Of a stretch of DNA of 64,000 nucleotides, positions 11,271 to 20,691 are shown piece after piece. Numbering within the stretch: the first letter of the stretch is position 1; the number at the start of each line of letters is the position of its first letter. Origin of the DNA: Pieris napi (lineage: Eukaryota > Arthropoda > Insecta > Lepidoptera > Pieridae). The translations under genes and the position numbers were made by a program. The stretch lies in assembly GCF_905475465.1 (NCBI RefSeq), contig NC_062249.1, forward strand, positions 8,258,501 through 8,322,500. Direction: 5' to 3'. A model generated the notes under the pieces. That model worked only from the letters and a program-made list of their open reading frames with translations, made no database searches and had not been told where the DNA came from.

Positions 11271-12032
11271 ATAAAAATAGGTAAAAAAACTTTTTAAGTT
11301 AAACGGTTTTATGTTAAACATACATTGCAATGTTTAAGATAAATGTACTAAAAACCAAAAAATAATAAAATAGATACAGTCGTTGGAATTATAAACATAT
11401 GCATAGACTAGACTAAAATAAAACCGTGGGGCACGTCAATTGTCTACAAATTATCGACTTAATGTGCGATAGAAGAATCGTTTAATTCGTCGTTAAAATA
11501 GGCAGTTGGCCCGCAGACGGTCAGGAAATTACTTACAATTTTCTTGCTCATGGAAATTCCAATAGTTATACACTCCATGTAAATAAAAGAGATGTTTCAA
11601 CTAGTTTATCGTTGGACATTCACACTGCTGGCTGGCGAGGAATCGTTTCACTGCTCGTAGTTTGTCTTTAATCGACAAAACATATGATAAAAGTACTACT
11701 CGCTCACCACTATGAAACCCTAAAACTCGCTTATAATCTAGCTTGCTAGCTTATTTCCACATTCTAGCCCTACTTATCACACGTCCATCGTTGTCGGTTG
11801 AACAACTGCCTAATTATAGTGTAACATTACAAAACAAACATTTTAATCAACGATTGTAGACAATTGACGTGCCCTACGGTTTTATTTTAGTCTAGTCTAT
11901 GCATATGTTTATAATTCCAACGACTGTATCTATTTTATTATTTTTTGGTTTTTAGTACATTTATCTTAAACATTGCAATGTATGTTTAACATAAAACCGT
12001 TTAACTTAAAAAGTTTTTTTACCTATTTTTAT
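11271..12032. mobile_element. Fold-back/MITE element with 178-bp near-identical arms
   Basis: Left arm 11271-11448 and right arm 11855-12032 are inverted copies with a single visible mismatch (GTGGGGC against GTAGGGC) over 178 bp. The arms begin ATAAAAATAGGTAAAAAAAC. The 406-bp centre (11449-11854) has no open reading frame or transposase motif. No clear target duplication can be read, so the superfamily is undetermined. Arm identity this high implies a recent origin or ongoing gene conversion. Transcription across it would give a very long double-stranded stem. Confidence 0.88.
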
Positions 12033-12559
12033 TTTCTAGTTTTTAGTTTTTATTTCGCATTCTGTTTAATTCATTTAGTGCTTCATTATTGCAAGCTGTT
12101 CCTTGCCCGTTAGTTTATATAAATAAATCAATTCTATAATATAAATATAATATATATTTAATTAATAAAATAGATACTGTTTTTAATATAATGTTATATA
12201 TATATAATATATATTTATATATTATATAATATTTATGTATTGTCACCAAAATCCAAAGTGTATACAAAATTTCAGATTAATCGGTTGACAGGAAGAGGGT
12301 GAAATTTGTATTACTAAATTTGACCCAAGAATAAATAAAACAAACGGGGTGAGCTAAATAAAACCGTTTAAAAAGATGAAAGCAATGCATCAATCCATGC
12401 ATTGTTCCCTAAACTCTGAATACTGGTTGAATTTCATTTCTGAATACATTTCATTGTTTCCGACTTTCAGTTATATTTAAAGTCAGTAAAAAATGCAATT
12501 TTTCTGTTAAAAACCACATTTACATATTATAATGAAATATATATTATTTATTTGTACCT
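12033..12559. other. AT-rich stretch with a possible dispersed repeat
   Basis: Positions 12120-12240 are almost pure A and T. Positions 12240-12378 (GTCACCAAAATCCAAAGTG to AATAAAACCGTTTAAAAAG) resemble a repeat I recall from other Lepidoptera. Only one copy is present here, so this is a weak call. No gene is seen. Confidence 0.4.
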
Positions 12560-12852
12560 TCTTTCTACGGCTACAAACACTGAGATGACGTCATATAGCT
12601 AACTGAGTCATACCAACCGCTAAGGATATGTATGTATACAACTTAGCCACTGACGCCTTCAGGCCGGCCAGTCAGTGGTTAGACTGGTCGAAGATCCTCG
12701 ACCAAGGGACCTCTTTAGGTCCAAAGAAGAGCAGCACCATAAACAACGTCAAAGTCTAATCAGTTTATAACCGTTAATAATTGTGGTTTATTCGATTGGT
12801 CAATATTACCAGATCTTCAAACTAACGCGTATCTTCTGTTTGCGATCACAAA

Positions 12853-14013
12853 ATGATTAGAAGTCCATGTAAACAAGATGTACAGTATGGCTCCGCTCCA
12901 AACTTAAACTTAAGTGATACTAGCACTATTGATGACAACATTACTCAACGTTCGAAGCGAAGGCGGTGCGAATGTGGTGGAGTTTCGGAAGAGTCAAAAA
13001 TCGATAAATTCTTAAACACGATTAATATGTGGCGACAGGAAACTGATGAGAAATTGTCAGAAATAAAAACGTACGTGCAGGATGTTGTGCGACAAAACAC
13101 AGAAATTCTGGCTTCGCAGAGTGAAACAGAAAAATCTATAGAATTTTTGTCGCAAAAGTATGATGACTTGCTGTTACAATTGAGTTCACATCAAAAACAA
13201 ACACAATCTTTCCTTGAGCGTGTATCTAAGGTTGAAGACACAACAGAGGATATGGACCGTCGTTCTAGGCTGAGCTCCCTGGAAATTCGTAACATCCGGC
13301 TGGCAAACGGAACTCTGTCTCAGGATGAGCAGATATCTGTTGTCACTCGGCTTTTCAAGGAGATATCGGTGGAAGTCTCGTTGTCTGAGATATTTGATAT
13401 CCGCCGTGTCCCGTCAAAGTCTGATAGTATCACTCTGGTATGCACCCTGAATTCAGTTATTACGAGGGGAAGAATTCTGAAGGCTTTCAAAGAACATAAC
13501 AGAGGCAGTAACAAACTCAACTCCACCATCGTCGGTGGTCCGCAAGTGTTTATGATTAGATTTAGTTTTTTAATTACTATGATATTAGTACTAGGTAAAA
13601 TCATTGTTTGTAACTGTGCTATAGTGCCGACGCGCCTTTACATATGTATTATATTATATTTTATATTTCCTCATATAATATACCTATATAATTTAGCATT
13701 TCTGATAGTATTTGGTTCCTTAGGCTCAATTTTCAAATATTATTCTAGAGTTGTTACTCACGTAATTAATTTCATACCTCTTTATTCACACACAAATATT
13801 GTAGACACTTTTCTCTTATACATAATCTATGACTATCTCACTGATATATACTATTTAAATTGTACTCTAATTCCAATGCGTGCATATATCCTTAAGTTTA
13901 GTAAACCTGTGCTTGCACTCATTGACCTTACACTGCTATTCCCATTTAATAACTGTATTGTGCTAGCAAATTGGTTACTTTTAGTTACTCAAGGCTTCAA
14001 AATTCGATCGTAA
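12853..14013 (+). CDS. CR1-like ORF1: coiled coil, FP-like domain, hydrophobic tail
   Basis: This is a 386-codon frame from an ATG. Residues 1-50 are polar with a basic stretch (SKRRR). Residues 55-140 are strongly helical and likely coiled coil. Residues 140-228 match the start of the FP-like nucleic-acid-binding domain of lepidopteran LINE ORF1 proteins: DRRSRLSSLEIRNI, then a region ending SNKLNSTIVGGPQVF. The conserved C-terminal part of that domain is absent. From about residue 235 (13555) the frame continues for some 150 codons through AT- and pyrimidine-rich DNA that encodes a very hydrophobic sequence with several possible membrane segments. This tail may be a real extension, or an untranslated spacer that stays open because it lacks purine-rich stop triplets. 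The stop lies 29 nt inside the open frame of ORF2. The expected role is an RNA-binding chaperone in the retrotransposition particle. Confidence 0.7.
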   Translation: MIRSPCKQDVQYGSAPNLNLSDTSTIDDNITQRSKRRRCECGGVSEESKIDKFLNTINMWRQETDEKLSEIKTYVQDVVRQNTEILASQSETEKSIEFLSQKYDDLLLQLSSHQKQTQSFLERVSKVEDTTEDMDRRSRLSSLEIRNIRLANGTLSQDEQISVVTRLFKEISVEVSLSEIFDIRRVPSKSDSITLVCTLNSVITRGRILKAFKEHNRGSNKLNSTIVGGPQVFMIRFSFLITMILVLGKIIVCNCAIVPTRLYICIILYFIFPHIIYLYNLAFLIVFGSLGSIFKYYSRVVTHVINFIPLYSHTNIVDTFLLYIIYDYLTDIYYLNCTLIPMRAYILKFSKPVLALIDLTLLFPFNNCIVLANWLLLVTQGFKIRS

Positions 14014-16954
14014 TAATAGACAATTATTAAACAACATCGATAATGTATCGGTTGCTTCAAGCCATTGCTGTGATCCACATGAAGTCCGAAACTATTTACC
14101 TAAACATAATAAAGTCCTAAATATTATAACGCAAAATATTCGGAGCTTATCGGCAAATTTCGCGAACTTTGAAATTTTACTTACAAATTTTCATACTATC
14201 CCGGATATTATCATTCTCACTGAATGTTTTCTAGAAAGCAACCCGGTAATACCAACCATAAAAGGTTTCTCCAGCATCTCTTCCTGTAACCCAGTTAATA
14301 AAAATGACGGAGTCCTGGTTTACTATAAAAATTGTATTACAGGCATCTCAATTGAAGAACCCTCTGTAGCAGAAGCCAGCGTTCTCTTAATTAAACTTAA
14401 TATTGATACTGCAATTTTAGGTATTTATCGACCAAGTGCTTTCAAAAATAAAACGAACTTTATTAACTCTCTAAATACCTTGCTAGAATCTCTTAAAAGT
14501 TTCAAAAATATAATAATCTTAGGTGACATAAATATTGATATTACTCCAGAGAATCTTAACCAAGAAGCTGAAGATTATCTCAACATGTTGGTTTACCATG
14601 GGCTTCTCCCAACTCATACCTTCCCTACTCGTTTTCCTTCTTCTACGTGTCTTGATCACGGTATTCTTAAATCACCTCTTACTGCTCTTACTCTTGTCAT
14701 CAATTCTTCAATCACTGATCATAGTTCAGTAGTAATGTCCTTAGATATAAAGAAACGCTACTCTGCTCCTACTCGATCTATCAAAAAAGTGGATCATGAT
14801 AGCCTCTCACAGTCTCTCCTGAATACAGATTTTTCATCTGTTCTCAATAACACTGACTGTGAAGAAGCAACCAACAATTTGATAGAAATTCTTCAATCAG
14901 TTATCTCTATGCACACCTCCGTAATGACTCGCTCTCACCGCACTAAAATCATCAAGCCATGGATGACCCCAGGCTTACTTAAATGTATACGTAATAGAGA
15001 TAGAATGCATTACAAACTAAAAAAGCAACCTGAAAATGATATTCTGCGTAAAACATACTACAGATACCGGAACTTCTGTAATAGTCTACTGAAGAAATTA
15101 AAAAAGAATTATGAAAAAGGTCTACTACTGAATGCAGGAACTAACACCAAAAAACTTTGGACAGCTATAAAAGACGTTAGTAATCTTAATAAAAAACATG
15201 ATAGACCAAGTGACCTCCTAAAATGTAGAGCGAATCCAAAAGACTCAACAAACCATGTTAACTCTCACTTTGTGGGTATCGGAAAATCGCTTGCCTTAAA
15301 TATACAATCCAATCATCAACACGACTCTCCACCTCCATTACGGCCAAATCCTCCTTTTCCTCTCCAATCATTCGTCATGCTCGACACTTCTATTGAAGAA
15401 GTCGAAATCACTATAAATTCCTTGAAAGAAAGCTGTGCTGCAGGTTGGGACAACATCACGTCTGCCATACTTAAACGCAACCTTAAAATATTAGCTACAC
15501 CAATCGCCCATGTATGTAACTTAAGTATGCGTACGGGAATCTTCCCATCCGCTTTTAAAAAGGCAATAGTGCATCCCATTTTCAAATCCGGCAACCGTGG
15601 CAGTGTCGACAACTATCGCCCCATCTCTATTCTGTCAGCACTGTCCAAGATCCTTGAACGCCTAATAAACAAACGTCTCGTTAGTTATCTGGAAGATAAA
15701 CAATTACTTTCTCCGAACCAATTCGGTTTCAGAGCTAAAAGATCTTCATCGGATGCCATCCATGAATTAACCGATCACATAGTTAGGAACTTGGACAGCC
15801 ATAGGAAGTGTCTGGGCATATTCTTAGACCTCGCGAAGGCATTCGACACTGTCTCGGCCCAAATCCTTCTACAGAAACTGGAAGCGCTTGGAGTGAGAGG
15901 AGTTCAACTTTCCTTATTTAAAAGTTACCTCAGCGGTCGGAGTCAATGTGTAGTGGTAGATGGCCATGTCAGCTCTTACCTTCCAGTGGAATTCGGAGTC
16001 CCCCAGGGCAGCATTCTTGGTCCTACGCTGTTCCTAGTGTACATGAATGATCTGTGTTCCCTGAAAATACCTAATTGCAAATTGGTCTCTTACGCCGACG
16101 ATACTGCTCTTGTTTTCTCTGCAAAAAGCTGGAGGGAAGCTTTCTCTTATGCACAGACCGGATTTGATATCGTTTCGTGTTGGCTGCGCCAAAATTTATT
16201 AACTCTTAATATAGAGAAAACTTGCTATCTTACCTTCTCCATATATACTCCTCCCATAGCCTTAATCCCGTATTCCTTAACTGCCCATACACATTCTTCT
16301 GTTCCTTCTGTTCCATGCTCTTGCGCTACATTGAAGAGAGGTTGTACGGTTAAGTATCTTGGCATCACACTAGATAGTCGACTCACGTTTCAGGCCCATC
16401 TTATGAATATGTGTGGTAGAGTCCGCAAACTCATGTTTATCTTTAAGAAAATTCGTCATGTTGCCGAGCCTCATATAGTCAGAATGATGTATTTAGCATT
16501 ATGTCAATCTGTTTTATTATATGCTATCACCACTTGGGGTGGTGCAGCCAAAACCCATCTGCTGTCCCTGGAACGTGCCCAGAGGGCTCTTCTAAAAGTT
16601 TGCTTATTCAAACCCATTCTTTTCCCTACTTTCACCCTCTATCAGGAAGCTCAGATACTTACAGTACGTCAACTGTTCATCCTAAACACAGCCCTCAAAC
16701 AGCATCACGAACATAAACCTAGTCCTTCTTCCTCTCGATCTGCTCGCCGCCCACCCCCTGTTCACCTTCCTTCTCTCTACACTGCCTTTTCCCACCGCTT
16801 CTACTGTTACCTCGGCCCTTTTATTTACAACAAACTAAATCGCAAGCTGAATATTCACTTACTCTTATCCTTCAGTTGTAAAAAGAAGGTCACTGCCTAC
16901 ATACAAGGTCTCAACTATGATGAGACTGAAAACTTAATCCAACCAATGGTCTAA
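13985..16954 (+). CDS. CR1-like ORF2: endonuclease plus reverse transcriptase
   Basis: This frame encodes the enzyme that nicks target DNA and copies the element RNA onto it. It is open from 13985 (after a TAG at 13982) to 16954, 989 codons. It has no ATG before about 14584, inside the endonuclease domain, so the start is unresolved. Endonuclease motifs in order are QNIRSL (about 14132), TECFLES, GDINIDI (14522) and TDHSS (about 14714). Reverse transcriptase motifs are AGWDNI, NYRPISILSALSKILER, QFGFRAKRSSSDA, FLDLAKAFDT, GVPQGSILGP and catalytic YADD (16091). A thumb and C-terminal region follow (KYLGITLDSRL). There is no RNase H. No internal stop or frameshift is visible. The motifs fit the CR1/L2/Daphne group. 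The frame is +1 relative to ORF1. Confidence 0.88.
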   Translation, partial: LLKASKFDRNNRQLLNNIDNVSVASSHCCDPHEVRNYLPKHNKVLNIITQNIRSLSANFANFEILLTNFHTIPDIIILTECFLESNPVIPTIKGFSSISSCNPVNKNDGVLVYYKNCITGISIEEPSVAEASVLLIKLNIDTAILGIYRPSAFKNKTNFINSLNTLLESLKSFKNIIILGDINIDITPENLNQEAEDYLNMLVYHGLLPTHTFPTRFPSSTCLDHGILKSPLTALTLVINSSITDHSSVVMSLDIKKRYSAPTRSIKKVDHDSLSQSLLNTDFSSVLNNTDCEEATNNLIEILQSVISMHTSVMTRSHRTKIIKPWMTPGLLKCIRNRDRMHYKLKKQPENDILRKTYYRYRNFCNSLLKKLKKNYEKGLLLNAGTNTKKLWTAIKDVSNLNKKHDRPSDLLKCRANPKDSTNHVNSHFVGIGKSLALNIQSNHQHDSPPPLRPNPPFPLQSFVMLDTSIEEVEITINSLKESCAAGWDNITSAILKRNLKILATPIAHVCNLSMRTGIFPSAFKKAIVHPIFKSGNRGSVDNYRPISILSALSKILERLINKRLVSYLEDKQLLSPNQFGFRAKRSSSDAIHELTDHIVRNLDSHRKCLGIFLDLAKAFDTVSAQILLQKLEALGVRGVQLSLFKSYLSGRSQCVVVDGHVSSYLPVEFGVPQGSILGPTLFLVYMNDLCSLKIPNCKLVSYADDTALVFSAKSWREAFSYAQTGFDIVSCWLRQNLLTLNIEKTCYLTFSIYTPPIALIPYSLTAHTHSSVPSVPCSCATLKRGCTVKYLGITLDSRLTFQAHLMNMCGRVRKLMFIFKKIRHVAEPHIVRMMYLALCQSVLLYAITTWGGAAKTHLLSLERAQRALLKVCLFKPILFPTFTLYQEAQILTVRQLFILNTALKQHHEHKPSPSSSRSARRPPPVHLPSLYTAFSHRFYCYLGPFIYNKLNRKLNIHLLLSFSCKKKVTAYIQGLNYDETENLIQPMV

Positions 16955-17426
16955 CTTACAATTTATAGCTTATTTTTGATTTACTATTTATTTTTATACT
17001 TATTTATGTACTGTTATCTATTTATCTAAGTACTAATATATATATATTTATCTAAGTACTAATATATATATATATATAATAATATATATAATAATTAGCA
17101 CGGATGTTATATCGGCGCGATTGCACACCTACATATTTTAATTAGGTACCTCTTTTCTCTATGTTACATCTGTAAAATGTCCTTATTAATAATTTACTCT
17201 TGTTACTGGTTACTTTTTACACCATGTGGGGAGAGGCTGGTGGTCTGAGATACAAGCCCTGCTTAGTTCAGTCACCAGTCTCTCACAATCTTATAATGTT
17301 TCCTTGCGACAATATATCTGTTTCTTAATATTTAGTTAATATCAATGTAAGATTGTGGAGAAAATAAAGATTTACTGATTACTGATAACGGTTTTGAACT
17401 ACTTTGACTTTGATGTTTATGTACTA

Positions 17427-17985
17427 CTAGTAGACTCGGCCAAGCGTTGCTGTGGCTATTCAAGAGAAACGGCAGGAGAACACCAATCCACCATGCTTTT
17501 TTGATGGTTATGCCATTAAATTGTAGCTTATGTGAAACGTTGGTATTTATTTTGATAAGGATCAATACCTAGGTACGAATAAAGAGCCTTTTCTAGCAGT
17601 GGTATTTTAATAAAAGAAAAATTAATAAAAGGACGCTTATTGTGATGTAACTATAAAAGATAGAGATATGCTGTCGTAATTTTTTTTAGGTAGTGATGTG
17701 TCCTGAAAAATTGTGATACATCATTTTGTTCTATCATTAATAGTTTTCACAGCGCACGCGATTGAAGGAAGTTTATGTTTATTGTTTTACACCTTGGGTT
17801 AGATTATTCAAGTTTTAGTAAGTATCCCTAATTATTTTGAAAATGAAACATAGCCTATGTCACTCGGGAATAGTGTAGCTTGCCAACGGTGAAAGAATTT
17901 TTGAAATCGGTCTAGTAGTTTCGGAGCCTATTCATTTCAAACAAACAAAAAATCAAATCTTTCCTCTTTATAATATTAGTATAGA
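17427..17985 (-). mobile_element. Chimeric non-autonomous Helitron-like element
   Basis: On the minus strand it starts TCTATACTAATATTATAAAG (17985 downward) and ends with a family-A 3' terminus at CTAG (17430-17427). It is flanked by A and T. The 3' 120 bp match the elements at 3499 and 59789. The 5' end is unlike theirs, so the 5' and 3' ends come from different families. The 559-bp element has no coding capacity. Confidence 0.65.
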
Positions 17986-18060
17986 TATTGACAATGGCAG
18001 CAGCAGCTCCAACTTTAATAATAATGACTATGAAATTACTATTACTAAAAACCTAAATAG

Positions 18061-18140
18061 TCGTTAATCTATAGATCCAGTAATATTGGCAAATCGAATA
18101 ATCCACAACACGTTATGAAATGATTAGACTTTAACGTTGT
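18061..18140 (-). repeat. Isolated copy of CR1-like 5' UTR segment
   Basis: The reverse complement matches 12745-12830, just upstream of the CR1-like ORF1: AACAACGTYAAAGTCTAATC, then TTGTGGNTTATTCGAT and CCAATATTAC. Similarity stops on both sides. A 5' UTR piece without a 3' end is unusual for a LINE copy. Sequence from 17986 to 18060 and from 18141 to 18698 shows nothing else. Confidence 0.6.
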
Positions 18141-18698
18141 TACGAGCTCTGTAACATATAACTATTGCTTCGACATACTTATTATTTAAAAGTTCATAGT
18201 TTGAGTTAATGTGTTTGATCTGGAAACCACGCCACGACCTCCTGGTTACAAGCTATATGGGTTAAACTCAACCGCGGCTAATAGTGAGATATATTGATTG
18301 AGAATAATTTTAATATAAGAACAAAGAAAGCACTCTACTTTGCGTCATCTCCGTAGGAAAATACTCCGTGAGAGTGCATAACAATACAAGCTTAGTACGT
18401 AAAAATTTATTGAAAATTCTCATTCATATTTCCCCTTTAAACATTGCAGATAATATATATTAAATTTTTACACATTTTCATTTTGAAATCCGTTGATATA
18501 ACTATTAACAATTGGTATTTAATGCTTTAAGTCTTGCCAGGATGTACTGAAACTGGAATGTTTGTAAGAGTTTTATTTATACTCAAAATCTCTACTTAAC
18601 TCTTTTTTCATAAGCTTTAATTCGAAATAAGAATATTATTCGTAATAAGTGGTGCCACTGTAATAGTGAAATAAAACTGATGAATTTTTATAAATTAA

Positions 18699-19010
18699 CT
18701 AGCTGACCAGGAAAACGTCGTTTTGCCATGTATATCATTTATAATATAAAAATAGGGGTTGATCGTAGAGGGGTGAAAGTTAGGGGTTGTATGTATTTTT
18801 TAATGCTGTATCATAATAAATAAAAACAGAAAAAAATAAAAAAAATATTTAGGGGTGGACTACCCTTAACATTTAAGGGGATGAAAAATATATGTTGTCA
18901 GATTCTCAAACATACCCAAAATGCACACAACATTTCATGAGAATCGGTCGAGCCGTTTCTGAGGAGTTTTTAACCACAAACACCGCGACACGAGAATTTT
19001 ATATATTAGA
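18699..19010 (-). mobile_element. Non-autonomous Helitron-like element, family B
   Basis: On the minus strand it begins TCTAATATATAAAATTCTCG and ends with an AAAACGACGTTTT hairpin followed by CCTGGTCAGCTAG. It is flanked by A and T. A related copy is at 27780-28800. It is 312 bp and noncoding. Confidence 0.75.
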
Positions 19011-19027
19011 TTTAATAAGTATTTGGG

Positions 19028-19291
19028 AAGATAGCGTTACACGGCTTTTTTACGGATTGTTCACTATGTATAGTGAAACAAATAGCAGAGGAAACAGTCT
19101 TCCACATTGTATTGAAATGCGAGTGGCCATTAAACGGGAAAATCCTTCTCACCACACGTCTCTCCAAGACGCATGTAAAGCTTCCATTCCATCCAGCAGA
19201 ACATTCACACCGAATAAACGATTGTCAAATTGCGGAAAATGATCTCACATCCAATAACGGCTTTATTATTAGTGTCTTTATTATGATATGA
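19028..19291 (+). pseudogene. R1/I-like LINE ORF2 C-terminal zinc-finger remnant
   Basis: In the frame of 19058 the sequence reads LHGFFTDCSLC and continues to EETVFHIVLKCEWP. The spacing is C-X2-C-X11-H-X4-C, the zinc motif near the C-terminus of R1- and I-type LINE ORF2 proteins. The intact R1-clade element in this window has GHGCFGR ... CHHC ... EHTVAEC in the same position. The frame runs to about 19291 with an ISxFIMI end. All upstream domains are missing. It is an old truncated insertion, probably R1-related. Confidence 0.6.
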
Positions 19292-19310
19292 TATTTTTCC
19301 ACGTTACACG

Positions 19311-19324
19311 GTAACCATGGTAAC
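19311..19324. promoter_or_regulatory. X-box-like dyad (possible RFX site)
   Basis: GTAACCATGGTAAC fits the RFX consensus GTNRCC-N(0-3)-RGYAAC. One site of this length can occur by chance, and no promoter or gene is seen next to it. Confidence 0.3.
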
Positions 19325-20158
19325 AAACACGTACTAGTCCACGCCAAAGCTCAAAAAATCGTTCACGAATAGAACGTTATAATATAAAGGAAAGGCATTA
19401 TTGCGAAGATTGCAATTACGTAACAAAGTATCAAAGGCCCGTGCGCGATTTATACCGGATATAGATGGTATAATCTAATACATATTTGTTGATCAGTTCA
19501 AGCGTGATAATAGAATATTAAACTCTCATTAATATAAGTTGCTTGTCCTGCGTTCATTTGTATCTTTTGAATACAAGACCACTAAGAGAGAGAAAAGCCT
19601 AGAGCTTATTAAGCTTCTGATGAAATCTAACAAGCATAAATATTATTTTAATTTTTTATATATAAAATACGCCATGTTGGGTTACGAAATAAATGAATAA
19701 AAATTCGAAACCTGAATTTAAATACATTATTTAATTTAAAGGGAGAGTTTACGATATCGACGGGATGAACATTAATTGTTTGACAGTTACGAAACCCATG
19801 ACCATTTTGTATTGGAATGTCTTTTTCGTAAATTTTTCTATGTTTTTATTCGAACAAACCCGACTTTGTTTTATATATTAAGATAACTAAGTAACTAACC
19901 CGTAATAAACAACTCTGAGTATACACATAATTCGCTAACGCTTTTGTTAATATTTGCATCAACAAATAACAATAGCAAATCACCGGAACTTGAAAATGAA
20001 AGTGGTTTTAGTTGTTTTAAACTGGACAATCTCGTTTGTGTTATTAGCATAATAATGCTGGGCCGTCCTCGACCTATCACCTACGTCATTTTGATCGTAA
20101 CAAATAATGCTTTCTCTGAATTAAAATAACTGGAAATTTAATGTTTAAAATTTCCTAT
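19325..20158. other. No gene recognised
   Basis: This is AT-rich noncoding DNA. The overlapping 61-codon frames near 19895-20129 lie on opposite strands and show no family motif. Confidence 0.5.
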
Positions 20159-20435
20159 AAAAAAATCAGTGGCGCTTCAACCTGTTTAGGTCTTGGCCTC
20201 AGATTTCTGAATCTGTTTCATGATCATTTTTAAATCTAATATGCAAGTAGGTGATTAGCCTCCAGTGCCTGACACACGCCGTCGACTTTTTGGGTCTAAG
20301 ACATGTCGGTTTCCTCACGATGTTTTCCTTCACCTTTCGAGCAAATGTTTAATGCGTACATAGAAAGAAAGTCCATTGGTGCACAGCCGGGGATCAAACC
20401 TACGACCTCAGGTATGAGAGTCGCACGCTGAAGGC
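20159..20435 (-). mobile_element. tRNA-derived SINE split by the R1-clade element
   Basis: Read on the minus strand this is a SINE with a B-box (GGTTTGATCCCCGG), a head ending GTGCACC, a body with GTCGACGGCGTGTGTCAGGC, and a 3' end GAAGCGCCACTGATTTTTTT. Its first bases (about 26621-26630) lie on the far side of the 6.2-kb R1-clade insertion. At least eight more copies of the family are in this window. RNA polymerase III would be expected to start at the tRNA-like head, which the insertion has disrupted between the A and B boxes. Confidence 0.85.
20424..20435. repeat. Target-site duplication, 3' side of R1-clade element
   Basis: CACGCTGAAGGC is identical to 26609-26620. On the SINE strand it reads GCCTTCAGCGTG, just after the A-box. 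Confidence 0.88.
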
Positions 20436-20436
20436 A

Positions 20437-20464
20437 TTTTTTTTTTTTTTTTTTTTTTTTTTTT
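20437..20464 (-). other. Poly(A) tail of R1-clade element
   Basis: The uninterrupted 28-nt T run on the plus strand is the 3' tail of the minus-strand element, adjoining the target duplication. The 3' UTR (20465-20691) contains the phrase CATTTTCACCTCGGAAAA, which recurs in diverged form at 35220-35245. Confidence 0.85.
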
Positions 20465-20691
20465 CCGAGGTGAAAATGCGCTTACGCAGACCCGCATCAA
20501 GGATGTCGAGCTTGACGCGGGGACTGTGGGGCTGGGTCTACACTCAAAAACCCTCTGCTATTCAGAGGGGTAGCGAGACCCCACCCACTAAAAACACCTC
20601 AGCCCTTCACATGCCCTTAATATGGGCCCTCGGGGTTCGCTAGGCATTCTACCCAAGAGACCCGGGCTTATATCCGACATAGAGAGCTCAT

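Larger units (their letters stand above)
12560..17386 (+). mobile_element. CR1-like non-LTR retrotransposon, near full length
   Basis: This unit of about 4.8 kb has a 5' UTR, an ORF1 with a coiled coil and FP-like domain, and an ORF2 with endonuclease plus reverse transcriptase. The 3' UTR contains AATAAA at about 17363 and ends in short tandem copies of TTACTGA (17371-17386) instead of poly(A). Such 3' microsatellite ends are typical of the CR1/L2/Daphne group. The 5' limit is approximate; it is set by sequence shared with a second copy at 57600-57722. No target duplication was found. A TA-rich duplicated segment lies in the 3' UTR at 17035-17095. Confidence 0.85.

Noticed and set aside
17035..17095. 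TA-rich duplicated tract as a separate element
   Set aside because: It lies within the CR1-like 3' UTR and is a simple repeat expansion.
19311..19324. Strong claim of a regulated gene at this X-box
   Set aside because: A single 14-bp motif without promoter or gene. Kept only as a low-confidence site.
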